Below, piece after piece: positions 55,675 to 64,000 of a stretch of 64,000 bases of DNA. Location: contig NZ_CAMAPC010000013.1 in assembly GCF_945859825.1 (NCBI RefSeq), forward strand, positions 51,602 through 115,601, read 5' to 3'. Every line of letters begins with the position of its first letter. Positions within the stretch are counted from its first letter, which is position 1. The position numbers and the translations under genes were made by a program. The DNA is from Pseudoalteromonas holothuriae. Lineage in GTDB: Bacteria > Pseudomonadota > Gammaproteobacteria > Enterobacterales > Alteromonadaceae. The notes under the pieces were generated by a model. It saw nothing but the letters and a program-made list of their open reading frames with translations, did not search any database and had not been told where the DNA came from.

Positions 55675-55987
55675 TTTTTATTTTCCTTATAGCTTAACAT
55701 GACTTAAAAAAGTATGAGCATGCTTAAATCAAGTTGCAATAGTATGCTACAGCTAAAACGTCTCACACTATTGTTTAAGTGATGTTCCTAATAAGAAACC
55801 AAAATAATCAATCCACGAGAAATATATTTTGTATTAGGAATTTGGCATATCAATATATGCACAACGGTGTTTTTCAAGGTAGTTGTCGCCTGAGTTGTTA
55901 AGCTGCTTCTTTTTTCTTCTCAAAGAATTAAACAACAGGAATTATACCAATCCGCATAAAGATTAAATCAACTTTATCCATTCTCGA
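55675..55987. other. Non-coding gap before the BNR gene
   Basis: About 310 bases. It contains a 9-bp inverted repeat (TTCCTAATA at 55785-55793, TATTAGGAA at 55832-55840) with 38 bases between. No open frame or RNA gene was recognised. Confidence 0.4.
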
Positions 55988-56443
55988 CTACACATCTTCG
56001 TCACTCGAATCAAGTTCTTTGATTTCCTGAATGCTTAGAATGCAAGCATCATTAGAGCTTCCTATGTATTTTATTTCTAAGTGAGTTCCCTTTACTAAAT
56101 TTAATTGTCCTGTAAAGCAACGTCCTTTTCTTTTTCCATACCTAATACTTGAACCTTTCAATAGTATTTTCTCATATCTTTCATCTTCCCGTGAGGCAAT
56201 GAAAGCACCTGAGGCAATATCATAATCATTGAGCAAATATTTTATATTCGCATAAACATGTGAAGATAAAAGCCACAAAGATGGCAATCCAAGTAAGAAA
56301 AACAAAGCTCCCAAAGCCTTAAACTTAAACTTTTTGCTCACTGCTTCACTAGTCCAAATTAATCTACCACTAACAAACAAGATAGATAGAAAAAGAACCG
56401 GAACAGGCCAAAAAAAATCAATAATATCAATTTCGTATATCAT
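55988..56443 (-). CDS. Small two-TM protein behind the YD-repeat gene; candidate immunity protein
   Basis: A 151-residue protein of no family I know. Two membrane helices (about 8-26 and 43-63) are followed by a soluble domain of about 85 residues with two cysteines, ending in an acidic tail (KELDSSDEDV). It is encoded 126 bases after the stop of the giant YD-repeat protein on the same strand, the place where immunity genes of polymorphic toxins sit. Size, lack of homologues known to me and location fit that role, but the toxin activity itself is unproven. The ribosome site is weak. Confidence 0.55.
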   Translation of the reverse strand: MIYEIDIIDFFWPVPVLFLSILFVSGRLIWTSEAVSKKFKFKALGALFFLLGLPSLWLLSSHVYANIKYLLNDYDIASGAFIASREDERYEKILLKGSSIRYGKRKGRCFTGQLNLVKGTHLEIKYIGSSNDACILSIQEIKELDSSDEDV

Positions 56444-56569
56444 AAAATACTTATAATTTAAATGTGCATTAGCCCAACCTAATCTGGCACTACCACCTTA
56501 AAATAAGTAAGAGTCAGAATAGGTCAGAGTAAATACATAATTAGGCCTATAAAAAGGCCTTAGCTGTTA

Positions 56570-59500
56570 TTAGTCGTGAAAAACATCAAATAGGTTATAC
56601 GTTACACGGCCTATCAAACTTGGCTGTGTCGTATGAATATCAACAGCTGCTTCATATGTTCTTCCTACAACAAATTTTTCTAACCCTAAATTTTTATACA
56701 AGTCTGATGATTCAAACTTGTATAGGCCTTTCCAACCTGCTGAAGCACCGACATACCCGCCCTTAAAGTGGTATTGATTTTCAGGAGCACTAACCGCCTT
56801 ATTACCAAAGTCCCAGTATGTTCCTTTTTGCGTATATCCATCTTCACGCCCAGCAAAAATGTCTATAGGTCTCAACTTTAAAAGCTTTCGTATATTGGAA
56901 TCTTCATTAAATGCATCTTCTATAGTCAGATCAGCTGTTGTTGAAACTGCTTCACCTGCACCAAGGGAGCTACTATTTGCTCCATACCCTTTAACTTGGC
57001 CAAGGGAGGCGCCAAAATTGGCTGACACGTCGCTTGTAAGCGTACCACTAACACCTGCTGCAAAAGTAAATCGTCCATAGCTATCAACAGTTGCACTAAT
57101 CCCACCTGCACCTTCAACCATAGGTAGATTCGCAAAAAGGTTTAGCTCCGTTTCAATTGCATTAGGTGCACTTGTTGGGCCAAAGACTATATCACTGGCT
57201 GTTTTTCCAACAGCTACAGCTTTATCAAATGCGTATTTCTGAACCGGATTCAGTTCTTTATAGAACTGATTAAATTTACTTCGTTGCTGCTGACCCCAAG
57301 CTATATTTCCCTCAACATCAACGCCTTTGAGTAAATCAGCTCCTATTGGTGCTCTATTCCTAACACCCGCAGCATACATCGCGTCACCACGTGCTACACC
57401 CTTAGCAAAAGCAGCATCCGCACTTGCTCGAATACCAGTCATCTGATTTAAATGCCTGTTTTCTAATGCGCTTGCTTGTGGTGAGAATGAAGCACTCAAC
57501 CCATTCGCGTTATCAACCACGCCTTGATGCCTAGAAATCCGTCTTGCCTCATCTGCCGCAAACTCTGCATCTGCATTGGCTTGTTGAGAGGTCTGCAACA
57601 TACCTAACGTGCTTTGTGTTGCTGCATTGACACTCGTTCGCGCGTCAGCCAACGTTTGATTTAGGTTTTTAGCCGCTTGCTGGTTCACTTTGGCTTGTGC
57701 ATTGGCACTGAGCTTTTGGCCTGTCTCACTGATATATTTCTGACGTGCAGCTGATTCAACATGATGATTAACAATCGAGTTACCAATCGCATTGCCAAAC
57801 GCATCCGTTGCAACATTACCAAAGTTCCAACTTGCCTGATTACCAAAGAGCTTGTCTGCGCCGTAACGCACACCTGAGTTTACTATACCGGTTATTGGGT
57901 TCATAGGGCTTTGGCCTATTACCCCTGAATCTCCCGTTATGGCTGAACTCAGTGCTGATGCGGCTACATTGCCCCATCTAAAGCTTGCTCGGTTGCCCAC
58001 TAATTTATTGGCTGCAACGGAACTAATTGCTGTTGTTGTGCCTTGTACTGCCGCTCTTCCTGCTAAATGCCACCCGCTTGCGCCATCTTTAACTGCTCCC
58101 AAAGCACTGCCCATGCCTGCCGTAGCGCCCGCGGTTAAGCCTGACGCAAATGCATTTTTCAGTGAGAAGCTATCCACTGCGCCCATGGCTTTTCCAGTAA
58201 GTTGACTTGCAACACTGCCTGCAAAACCGCCAATGGCAGCCGCGGCAACTCCGGCGGCGCCTAAACTGCCACCGAGGGCTGCAGTTCCTGCTGCCATTAT
58301 GCCCATAGAACTGGATGCAGCACCCATAGCAACAGCCGCAGCTCCTGCCGTTGCTATAGTCGCCACCACTGCAACCGCTATCATTACAATAGACGCCACC
58401 GCATTACACCCTGCCTGAGGCGGTGGTGGCACGTATGGCATCGAGGGTGTGGTATCGCCTATTACTTCACCTAAATTCATTGGTTTGAAGTTGTCATGAC
58501 TGTTAAATAAGTTGGCTCTAGCTGGAATATCCAACATGGTGCCTTCTGTCAGCTCTGAACCTAACCCCACGCCATTAGCATCTGCTAGCACATACCATAA
58601 ATCTTCACTGCCATAGTACTGCATCGCGATGCTTTTGAGTGTATCGCCTGCTCGTACCTGATGGTGCGCCTGCACACTGGCATCATTCGAATCCGGTGCT
58701 CTAAAGTGGTTTTCTTTGATGGTATTGGTGCCTGATTTATTAATTTCTCCTAAGTAGTTGCTGCCACTGTATAAGTAATAACTCCCCGCCAACTTACCAT
58801 CACCTACTTGGTCTTCACTAAAGCCAACATTTTTAGCTACGGTAGTGGTATAGTCAATAGGCTCACCATTCCTTGGATTTATGATGTATGTGCCTGTAAC
58901 CAAATCACTACTGGTCATGATATGATTTTGCTTCCCCGTCACTTTTGATAGCAATTTGCCTTCTGCGTCATAACGCATATAACGTGCATGAACTGGCTTT
59001 TTATCACTTGGTTTGTAACGGTCGTCGGTTATATGCTCTTCAACCCGTGTACGATTACCATTCACGTCATAGCTTGAGATGGTTTCTGCATCTTGCAAAC
59101 GCTGGCTTTCTTTATGCGACGAACTGCCTTTACCTTGGGTTTTGCTTTCTAGGTAGTGGTCTCTTCCCGTATAGGTTTTGCTGAAGTTGTGAATTAACTG
59201 GTTGACACCACTTGGCAAATCGCGCTTTTGATAATACGCATACGATTCTAACCGACCTGCTACTTTGCTATAATCGTAATCTTGCGAAATCGACATCGTA
59301 GATAAGCTTGAGCTATCCCAAGGGGCTGAAATGTTAGCCGTAAGCTGCCCATTTCTATAAGCTTTATTCGCTTTTTGGTTCAAAATGCGTGATATGTTAT
59401 CTGAGTCGATTTGTTTTTCTTCGAGCCGCGTTACTTCACCCGCTAAGTTGTATTTTGTAGAAGTCGTTTTACTAATGGCATCATCATAATACAGGGTAAA

Positions 59501-62500
59501 AGAGCTTGTCATATCGCCATCTGTTACCGATGCTATATACTTACTACTTATATATGAGTCAGTTTGAGTAACTCGACCCATTTGGTCATATTCAAAATGA
59601 CTGAGCTTGCTCCAGTATGACTTAGCTTCTGAATTAATTAGTTCTTCTCTTTGCGAGTATAAGCTCTGCGTAGAATTGCGCTTATTCACATCTGCTACTT
59701 GCCCCCAGCTGTTATAAAGGTACAAGTTGGCCCGCTTTCCTTGCTTGCTCATCACTAGTTTCTGCTGGCCTGCGTCGTTGTAGCCTATATATTGCCCTTG
59801 GTTAGCAATGCTAATCACGTTCTCTTCTAAACTACCGCCGTCAATTACCACGCGGTTGTTATTGTCGTAAGTAAACCAGTAGGTGTCTTTATGCGACTCA
59901 GTTTCATTTGTTTTCGCAGTGGGTGTTGCTGTTGGCTGAACACTGGCACTTGCCATAGGCGCACTTTGTGCTTGAAGCATAATCGCTTTTGGTAAGCGAC
60001 TCGCGTTTGCATGCCTAAACGACACGCCTGCTGATAAAGCGCTAAAACTCATGATTTCTGGCCCACCAGGTTTAGGAATACCCCAAATTGGCGTTGGTGT
60101 AGGCCTGGGCACAGGTACTGGTACTGGAACAGGTCTAGGAACCGGTACTGGAACAGGTCTGGGAACCGGTACTGGAACAGGTCTGGGAACCGGTACTGGA
60201 ACCGGTACTGGAACCGGTCTGGGAACTGGTACTGGAACAGGTCTGGGAACTGGTACTGGAACAGGTCTAGGAACTGGTACTGGAACAGGTCTAGGAACTG
60301 GTACTGGAACTGGTACTGGAACAGGTCTGGGAACCGGTACTGGAACAGGTCTAGGAACTGGTACTGGAACAGGTCTAGGAACTGGTACAGGTACAATGCC
60401 GTGGCGGATGGTTAATGAGGCCTCACTAACGTGAGATTTTTTACCGTCACTGACTGTTATTTGTACTTTATAGTTACCTTCTGTACTGTAAGTCGGTGTA
60501 CCTGCTAACACACCATTTGAGCTAAAGCTCATGCCTGCCGGAACACCCAAGTAGTTGTCACTTGTGTCACCAGCTCGCAGCATTGCAAATCTGTAGGTTA
60601 AACGATCACCATCTGGATCAGAGAAGTAGCTTGCATAGTTGATACTCGCGTAGCGACCTTCTGTCAAAATGTGACTACCAAGCGTACCTGTTGGCGCTCT
60701 ATTTGAGTCAACAACACGCAATTGGAATGACATTTGCGCTGATTGACCACTCGGATCTGTGGCGCTTACCACAATAGAATGGTTACCCACTGGTTTTGCA
60801 TTGCTAGATGCACTTAGCGTTTTGGTGTTGCTATTCCAGTTCATCCAACTTGGCTTTGAAGCAATACTTAGTGTCAGGTTGTCTTTATCTGCATCGGTAA
60901 AGTAATTAGACACGCGACTTAAATCTAACGACCAAGGATTGGTGTTCTTAACATCCGATAGAACAACATGACCCCTAACTGGTTTGGGCGCAACATTCAC
61001 TGTATTAACATTAACTGAAAAGCTATATGTTTTTATGAGTGAGGGATGAAGCTGCGTTGTAGTACCCGTTGAGGCTGTAGATGCACCATAAAGCTGATCA
61101 CTCTGTTCATATCTTACCGTAACCTTAAAGCTATAATTACCTGCTGCCGTTTGATCAGGACGAAGCTCTAACGTGCGAGAGTTGCTCCCTATGCTCACAA
61201 AGCTCGGTTGCCCCTCAAGCGTGATCTCTACTGGATACGCATTCGGGTATAATTGGCTCACCGAGAACGATTGCGTAGTCCCTTCGTTCATTTCTAAGTC
61301 AGTCAGACCAGGCTCAACATCATGTTCAATTGTTAAACGCGCGCTGCTGACATGCGACTTTTTACCATCGCTTGCAGTGATTAAAACCTCGTACTCTCCT
61401 TGCGTGTTATAGTCAGGCGTGCCAGAAAGAGTACCTGTTGTACTATTAAAGGTCATCCCAGCGGGCACGCCTAAATAGTTATCGGAGGCATCACCGATAC
61501 GCAGCATATTGAAACCGTATATTAGGTTGTCATTATCTGGGTCGCTAATATATTGACCATAGTTAATACTATCAAATATACCCTCCTTCAGTTCCCTAGT
61601 TGGTATACTACCAATGGGGGCTCTATTGGTATCAATCACGGTAAATATTAGTGTGCAAAGTGCTGATAACCCAGCGGGGTCGGTTGCTCTAACAACCATG
61701 GAATGCGTCCCAATTGGTTTTTCTGCACTGGTCATACTTAAGGTGCTTGAATTAGCGTTCCATTGAACCCAACTTGGCTTAGATACCACACTAAATGATA
61801 ACGGGTCTCTATCATTATCTTTAAACAATGCGCTAAGCTGTGAGTGAGTGAATGACCAAACCTGATCATCTCTGATGTCTGCAATATGTGCGCTTGCATT
61901 TTTCGCCTTTGGCGCTACATTTACCGCAATGACATTGACTGATAGTTCAAACGTTTTCGTGACTGTTCGCCGAATACGAGAATTCGTTCGCTCAGTTGTT
62001 GTGCTCGATGTGTTGTGTAGATTATCACCTATGTCATAAGTCACCTGCACTTGAAACTTATACACGCCTGCAGCCGTTTGACTAGGCTCAAATACTAAAT
62101 CACGTAAGCCATCAGCAACCTTAACAAAGCTAGGCTGGCCAATTAGCTTAACTTCACTGGGCACACTGACGTCGCTGAAGCGACTTAGAGGTACGGTGGT
62201 CTTAACTCCTTCGTTAACGCTTAAACCAATATCACCTGCTATGTGAATAGAAATATCGCTGGTTAAAGGATCGATGCGACTGTCTTCATGAACAATCAGC
62301 ACCAACTCAGGGTAAGCATCTGATGCATTTGGACTAACAGTGCCTGACAATCTGCCATTGTCTGCGTCCATAACGATACCAAGTTCATTGGCTACACTTC
62401 TAATGGTGCCCGCAGCAATTTTACTTTGCAGTTGTTGGTATGTGTCGTATCTATCTGCGTTGTTTTGATAGATGTCTAGCTTATTCACATCCGACTTAAA

Positions 62501-64000
62501 CACTAAGCTGAATTTAAGCGCGTTATTTTCAAGGTTTACAATGTTATTTTTTATGACATCAACATTGAACGCATCGCCCTTTACCAACTGCTGTCCACGC
62601 TCTAGCTTCCATTGATCCATGATAGGCATTTTGAGCTTTACCTTTGTATCAACAGGTTCAACTTCTAAAGTAAAGTCAAAAGATTGCTCTTCATTGTATT
62701 GATCTTTATATATCCCTTTAACTGTGTATTCACCTGAACTAAAGTAGCCAAATCCAGTTTTTGAAATATCGATAACGTTCGTGCCATCATCAATTCTACT
62801 CGTGCCTATTTTACTTCCTATAAATGTGATGCCATGGTTAGTATTCGTGCCATTAATCGACATCACATCAATGCTAATTTTATCCCCTTCTGAATCAGTG
62901 AAAAAGTCTTTAATATCGAGTGTTTCTTCACCTTCTTTGACATTTATCTTCAGAGGTAAGTTGTTGATTGGCGATTTATTATCTTTCACCTCAATAGAAA
63001 ACTTAGCTTCAACATCTCCACCGCTTGCAGCCTTAGACGTTGCTTTAAGTGACAATTGATATTGTCCTGCTGTAATTTTCTTTGGCGTGCCATATTCGTC
63101 TTTCAAAATATGAATACGTGAGCCGTCACTACTTAAAACAAACGGTGGTTGAGCTAACTTATTGCCCCCAAGCGAGGAGGTTAATTCAAATTTAAGTCCT
63201 TCTTTGGCCACATCCATAAATAGATCTTTTGGTATATTTAGCGACCAATCTGTGCCTTCAGTAAAAGGATCCGCAGAGATTGAGCCATTTAACTTAACGT
63301 TATCGATAAGCTTAAATGGCACCACTTTGACAAGCTTCTTACCCGACTTATCAACCATGGTAACGCGAACAGACAAGTCTTGCTGTGAGCTCGGTATACG
63401 TTTTAGTTGCGTAAGGTTGATTGAGACGGCGCGCTTATCTACTTGAATGAAATCATTTTCCCGGTCAATTTCCTTCAACCAGTCTGGACGTTGTATAACC
63501 TGTTCATTATGAATAAATGCCAGTGTGACTTTTTCAGCCTCAATACCATAGTCATTTGTTAAGTTAAGCTGGCCTTTACCAAGTATCGAAGAGTTACGTA
63601 CAAAGCCAAGATTCGGCTCTATCTTCAACTCATTGGTTCTTGGTGCAATTTCACCTGCAACGCCATTTTCTACCGACATACTTCTGCGATTACCCACCGC
63701 ATCGTATTGATAGCTAACACGCGAAATAATATTGCCCGCAACCCAATTCGGCGTTTGCCCCGCTGGTTTATTATTTTTAAATGCCTCAGTTTCGATTAAG
63801 GTAATACGGCCATTACTATCGTAATTTGTCACAGTTTGGTGTCGCATCACCCGCTGTAAGTCGTCAATAGCTTGCGTTAGCTCAAGTATCCTGCGCCCTG
63901 CCTTGTCGTATTCAAAATACGAGTAAGCCCCAGTGGTTTCATCTTTGATGGTTTTTAACCAGCCGTTATCGTAATATGTGTAACGTACCTTTTGACCGTG
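56570..64000 (-). CDS. Giant YD-repeat/LysM surface protein, polymorphic-toxin-like (5' end outside window)
   Basis: At least 2476 residues; the frame stays open to the window edge, so the N-terminus is missing. In order: YD repeats ([23 protein letters not shown]); a long stretch of cadherin/He_PIG-like beta domains (about 60.4-63.6 kb) including a tandem duplication of about 300 residues; a Val-Pro/Arg-Pro linker (60.1-60.4 kb); more YD repeats (58.7-59.9 kb, e.g. [24 protein letters not shown]); a LysM domain ([29 protein letters not shown], 58.5-58.7 kb); an Ala/Gly-rich hydrophobic segment (58.1-58.4 kb); and about 500 C-terminal residues without known domain. The layout resembles Rhs-like delivered toxins, but I see no DPxGL core motif and no known toxin signature. 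Confidence 0.85.
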   Translation of the reverse strand, partial: HGQKVRYTYYDNGWLKTIKDETTGAYSYFEYDKAGRRILELTQAIDDLQRVMRHQTVTNYDSNGRITLIETEAFKNNKPAGQTPNWVAGNIISRVSYQYDAVGNRRSMSVENGVAGEIAPRTNELKIEPNLGFVRNSSILGKGQLNLTNDYGIEAEKVTLAFIHNEQVIQRPDWLKEIDRENDFIQVDKRAVSINLTQLKRIPSSQQDLSVRVTMVDKSGKKLVKVVPFKLIDNVKLNGSISADPFTEGTDWSLNIPKDLFMDVAKEGLKFELTSSLGGNKLAQPPFVLSSDGSRIHILKDEYGTPKKITAGQYQLSLKATSKAASGGDVEAKFSIEVKDNKSPINNLPLKINVKEGEETLDIKDFFTDSEGDKISIDVMSINGTNTNHGITFIGSKIGTSRIDDGTNVIDISKTGFGYFSSGEYTVKGIYKDQYNEEQSFDFTLEVEPVDTKVKLKMPIMDQWKLERGQQLVKGDAFNVDVIKNNIVNLENNALKFSLVFKSDVNKLDIYQNNADRYDTYQQLQSKIAAGTIRSVANELGIVMDADNGRLSGTVSPNASDAYPELVLIVHEDSRIDPLTSDISIHIAGDIGLSVNEGVKTTVPLSRFSDVSVPSEVKLIGQPSFVKVADGLRDLVFEPSQTAAGVYKFQVQVTYDIGDNLHNTSSTTTERTNSRIRRTVTKTFELSVNVIAVNVAPKAKNASAHIADIRDDQVWSFTHSQLSALFKDNDRDPLSFSVVSKPSWVQWNANSSTLSMTSAEKPIGTHSMVVRATDPAGLSALCTLIFTVIDTNRAPIGSIPTRELKEGIFDSINYGQYISDPDNDNLIYGFNMLRIGDASDNYLGVPAGMTFNSTTGTLSGTPDYNTQGEYEVLITASDGKKSHVSSARLTIEHDVEPGLTDLEMNEGTTQSFSVSQLYPNAYPVEITLEGQPSFVSIGSNSRTLELRPDQTAAGNYSFKVTVRYEQSDQLYGASTASTGTTTQLHPSLIKTYSFSVNVNTVNVAPKPVRGHVVLSDVKNTNPWSLDLSRVSNYFTDADKDNLTLSIASKPSWMNWNSNTKTLSASSNAKPVGNHSIVVSATDPSGQSAQMSFQLRVVDSNRAPTGTLGSHILTEGRYASINYASYFSDPDGDRLTYRFAMLRAGDTSDNYLGVPAGMSFSSNGVLAGTPTYSTEGNYKVQITVSDGKKSHVSEASLTIRHGIVPVPVPRPVPVPVPRPVPVPVPRPVPVPVPVPVPRPVPVPVPRPVPVPVPRPVPVPVPRPVPVPVPVPVPRPVPVPVPRPVPVPVPRPVPVPVPVPRPTPTPIWGIPKPGGPEIMSFSALSAGVSFRHANASRLPKAIMLQAQSAPMASASVQPTATPTAKTNETESHKDTYWFTYDNNNRVVIDGGSLEENVISIANQGQYIGYNDAGQQKLVMSKQGKRANLYLYNSWGQVADVNKRNSTQSLYSQREELINSEAKSYWSKLSHFEYDQMGRVTQTDSYISSKYIASVTDGDMTSSFTLYYDDAISKTTSTKYNLAGEVTRLEEKQIDSDNISRILNQKANKAYRNGQLTANISAPWDSSSLSTMSISQDYDYSKVAGRLESYAYYQKRDLPSGVNQLIHNFSKTYTGRDHYLESKTQGKGSSSHKESQRLQDAETISSYDVNGNRTRVEEHITDDRYKPSDKKPVHARYMRYDAEGKLLSKVTGKQNHIMTSSDLVTGTYIINPRNGEPIDYTTTVAKNVGFSEDQVGDGKLAGSYYLYSGSNYLGEINKSGTNTIKENHFRAPDSNDASVQAHHQVRAGDTLKSIAMQYYGSEDLWYVLADANGVGLGSELTEGTMLDIPARANLFNSHDNFKPMNLGEVIGDTTPSMPYVPPPPQAGCNAVASIVMIAVAVVATIATAGAAAVAMGAASSSMGIMAAGTAALGGSLGAAGVAAAAIGGFAGSVASQLTGKAMGAVDSFSLKNAFASGLTAGATAGMGSALGAVKDGASGWHLAGRAAVQGTTTAISSVAANKLVGNRASFRWGNVAASALSSAITGDSGVIGQSPMNPITGIVNSGVRYGADKLFGNQASWNFGNVATDAFGNAIGNSIVNHHVESAARQKYISETGQKLSANAQAKVNQQAAKNLNQTLADARTSVNAATQSTLGMLQTSQQANADAEFAADEARRISRHQGVVDNANGLSASFSPQASALENRHLNQMTGIRASADAAFAKGVARGDAMYAAGVRNRAPIGADLLKGVDVEGNIAWGQQQRSKFNQFYKELNPVQKYAFDKAVAVGKTASDIVFGPTSAPNAIETELNLFANLPMVEGAGGISATVDSYGRFTFAAGVSGTLTSDVSANFGASLGQVKGYGANSSSLGAGEAVSTTADLTIEDAFNEDSNIRKLLKLRPIDIFAGREDGYTQKGTYWDFGNKAVSAPENQYHFKGGYVGASAGWKGLYKFESSDLYKNLGLEKFVVGRTYEAAVDIHTTQPSLIGRVTYNLFDVFHD
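60098..60394 (-). repeat. 24-base tandem repeat encoding VPVPVPRP
   Basis: Eleven units ending in Arg-Pro, mostly 24 bases long (8 residues), with two units of 36 bases and a last one of 30. The order 8-8-8-12, 8-8-8-12, 8-8-10 residues shows a higher-order duplication. All changes are in-frame. It forms a stiff linker between beta domains and the second YD region and should vary by slippage. Confidence 0.92.
60400..62225 (-). repeat. Tandem duplication of about 910 bases within the YD-repeat gene
   Basis: Two units of about 305 residues, near 62225-61310 and 61309-60400, follow each other. Both have (T)NEGT/VKT at the front, GQPSFV, DQTAAG or SQTAAG, SVNVxxVNVAPK, a SKPSW segment, an NRAP turn, the shared string [10 protein letters not shown], and SDGKKSHVS near the end. 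Amino-acid identity is high in the later third and lower at the front. Confidence 0.88.

Noticed and set aside
60051..60434. Open frame on the plus strand across the repeat, encoding Gly-Thr/Gly-Leu repeats
   Set aside because: It is the complement of the Val-Pro/Arg-Pro coding repeat; a 24-base repeat without stops keeps several frames open. No ribosome site, and it lies inside a clear gene.
1..64000. CRISPR arrays, tRNA or rRNA genes
   Set aside because: I looked for regularly spaced 25-40-base repeats and for tRNA/rRNA-like sequences and saw none; the only regular arrays are the iterons, the 31-base-spaced repeats at 34.7 kb and the coding repeat at 60.1-60.4 kb.

Overview
The window looks like part of the secondary chromosome (chromid) of a marine gammaproteobacterium, most likely Pseudoalteromonas. 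The case rests on AT-rich sequence, Alteromonadales-like proteins (DUF3019 + MipA + two-component operon, class II DAHP synthase, long isocitrate lyase, secreted S8 protease with PKD and chitin-binding modules), and above all a plasmid-type replication and partition block inside a region of core-like metabolic genes. Assignment is by recognition only; no database search was possible.

Layout. 1-4.4 kb: end of a periplasmic binding protein, a secreted subtilase, a DMT permease and a small-molecule kinase. 4.5-8.2 kb: FadE-type acyl-CoA dehydrogenase and a voltage-gated cation channel. 8.2-10 kb: gene-poor decayed DNA. 10-20 kb: NYN protein, solitary tyrosine recombinase, YdiJ-type FAD/Fe-S dehydrogenase, PGPGW membrane protein, the ppsA/ppsR pair and DAHP synthase. 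20-22.4 kb: gene-poor terminus-like segment with an IS982 transposase relic, a dif-like site and several Ter-like sites. 22.4-27.4 kb: tus, rep, an iteron-rich origin, parA and parB. 27.5-34 kb: SNF2 helicase, an orphan response regulator and rmuC. 34-39 kb: an outlying iteron-like array and the divergent glyoxylate-shunt genes aceA/glcB. 39-47.8 kb: secreted amidase, S9 peptidase, two tandem paralogous binding-protein-like genes and a pair of unknown exported proteins. 47.8-55.7 kb: beta-propeller lipoprotein, the mipA-DUF3019-regulator-kinase operon and a secreted BNR-type protein. 56-64 kb: a very large YD-repeat/LysM protein running off the window, with a small two-TM candidate immunity gene behind it.

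How it fits together. The central result is a compact replication module. Rep-type iterons, most carrying GATC, lie between rep and parA together with DnaA-box-like sites and an AT-rich repeat tract. On the left is a Tus homologue. A 13-bp sequence resembling the E. coli Ter core occurs three times in one orientation (20.14, 21.92, 22.33 kb) and once inverted over the tus start (22.38 kb); a fifth, closer match to E. coli Ter lies at 21.67 kb. By E. coli polarity rules this would stop the leftward fork about 2.5 kb from the origin and stop the returning fork within about 60 bp of the same point, so the replicon would replicate essentially in one direction. Most Pseudoalteromonas chromids are reported to replicate unidirectionally with the terminus next to the origin, so the general mode is known; the particular site set, its overlap with the tus start, and the iteron-like array 10 kb away at 34.7-34.9 kb are the parts worth testing.

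Other interesting accessory features are the giant YD protein with an internal tandem duplication of about 300 residues and a hypervariable Val-Pro/Arg-Pro repeat, a cation channel with a calcium-channel-like filter, and a decayed IS982 copy.
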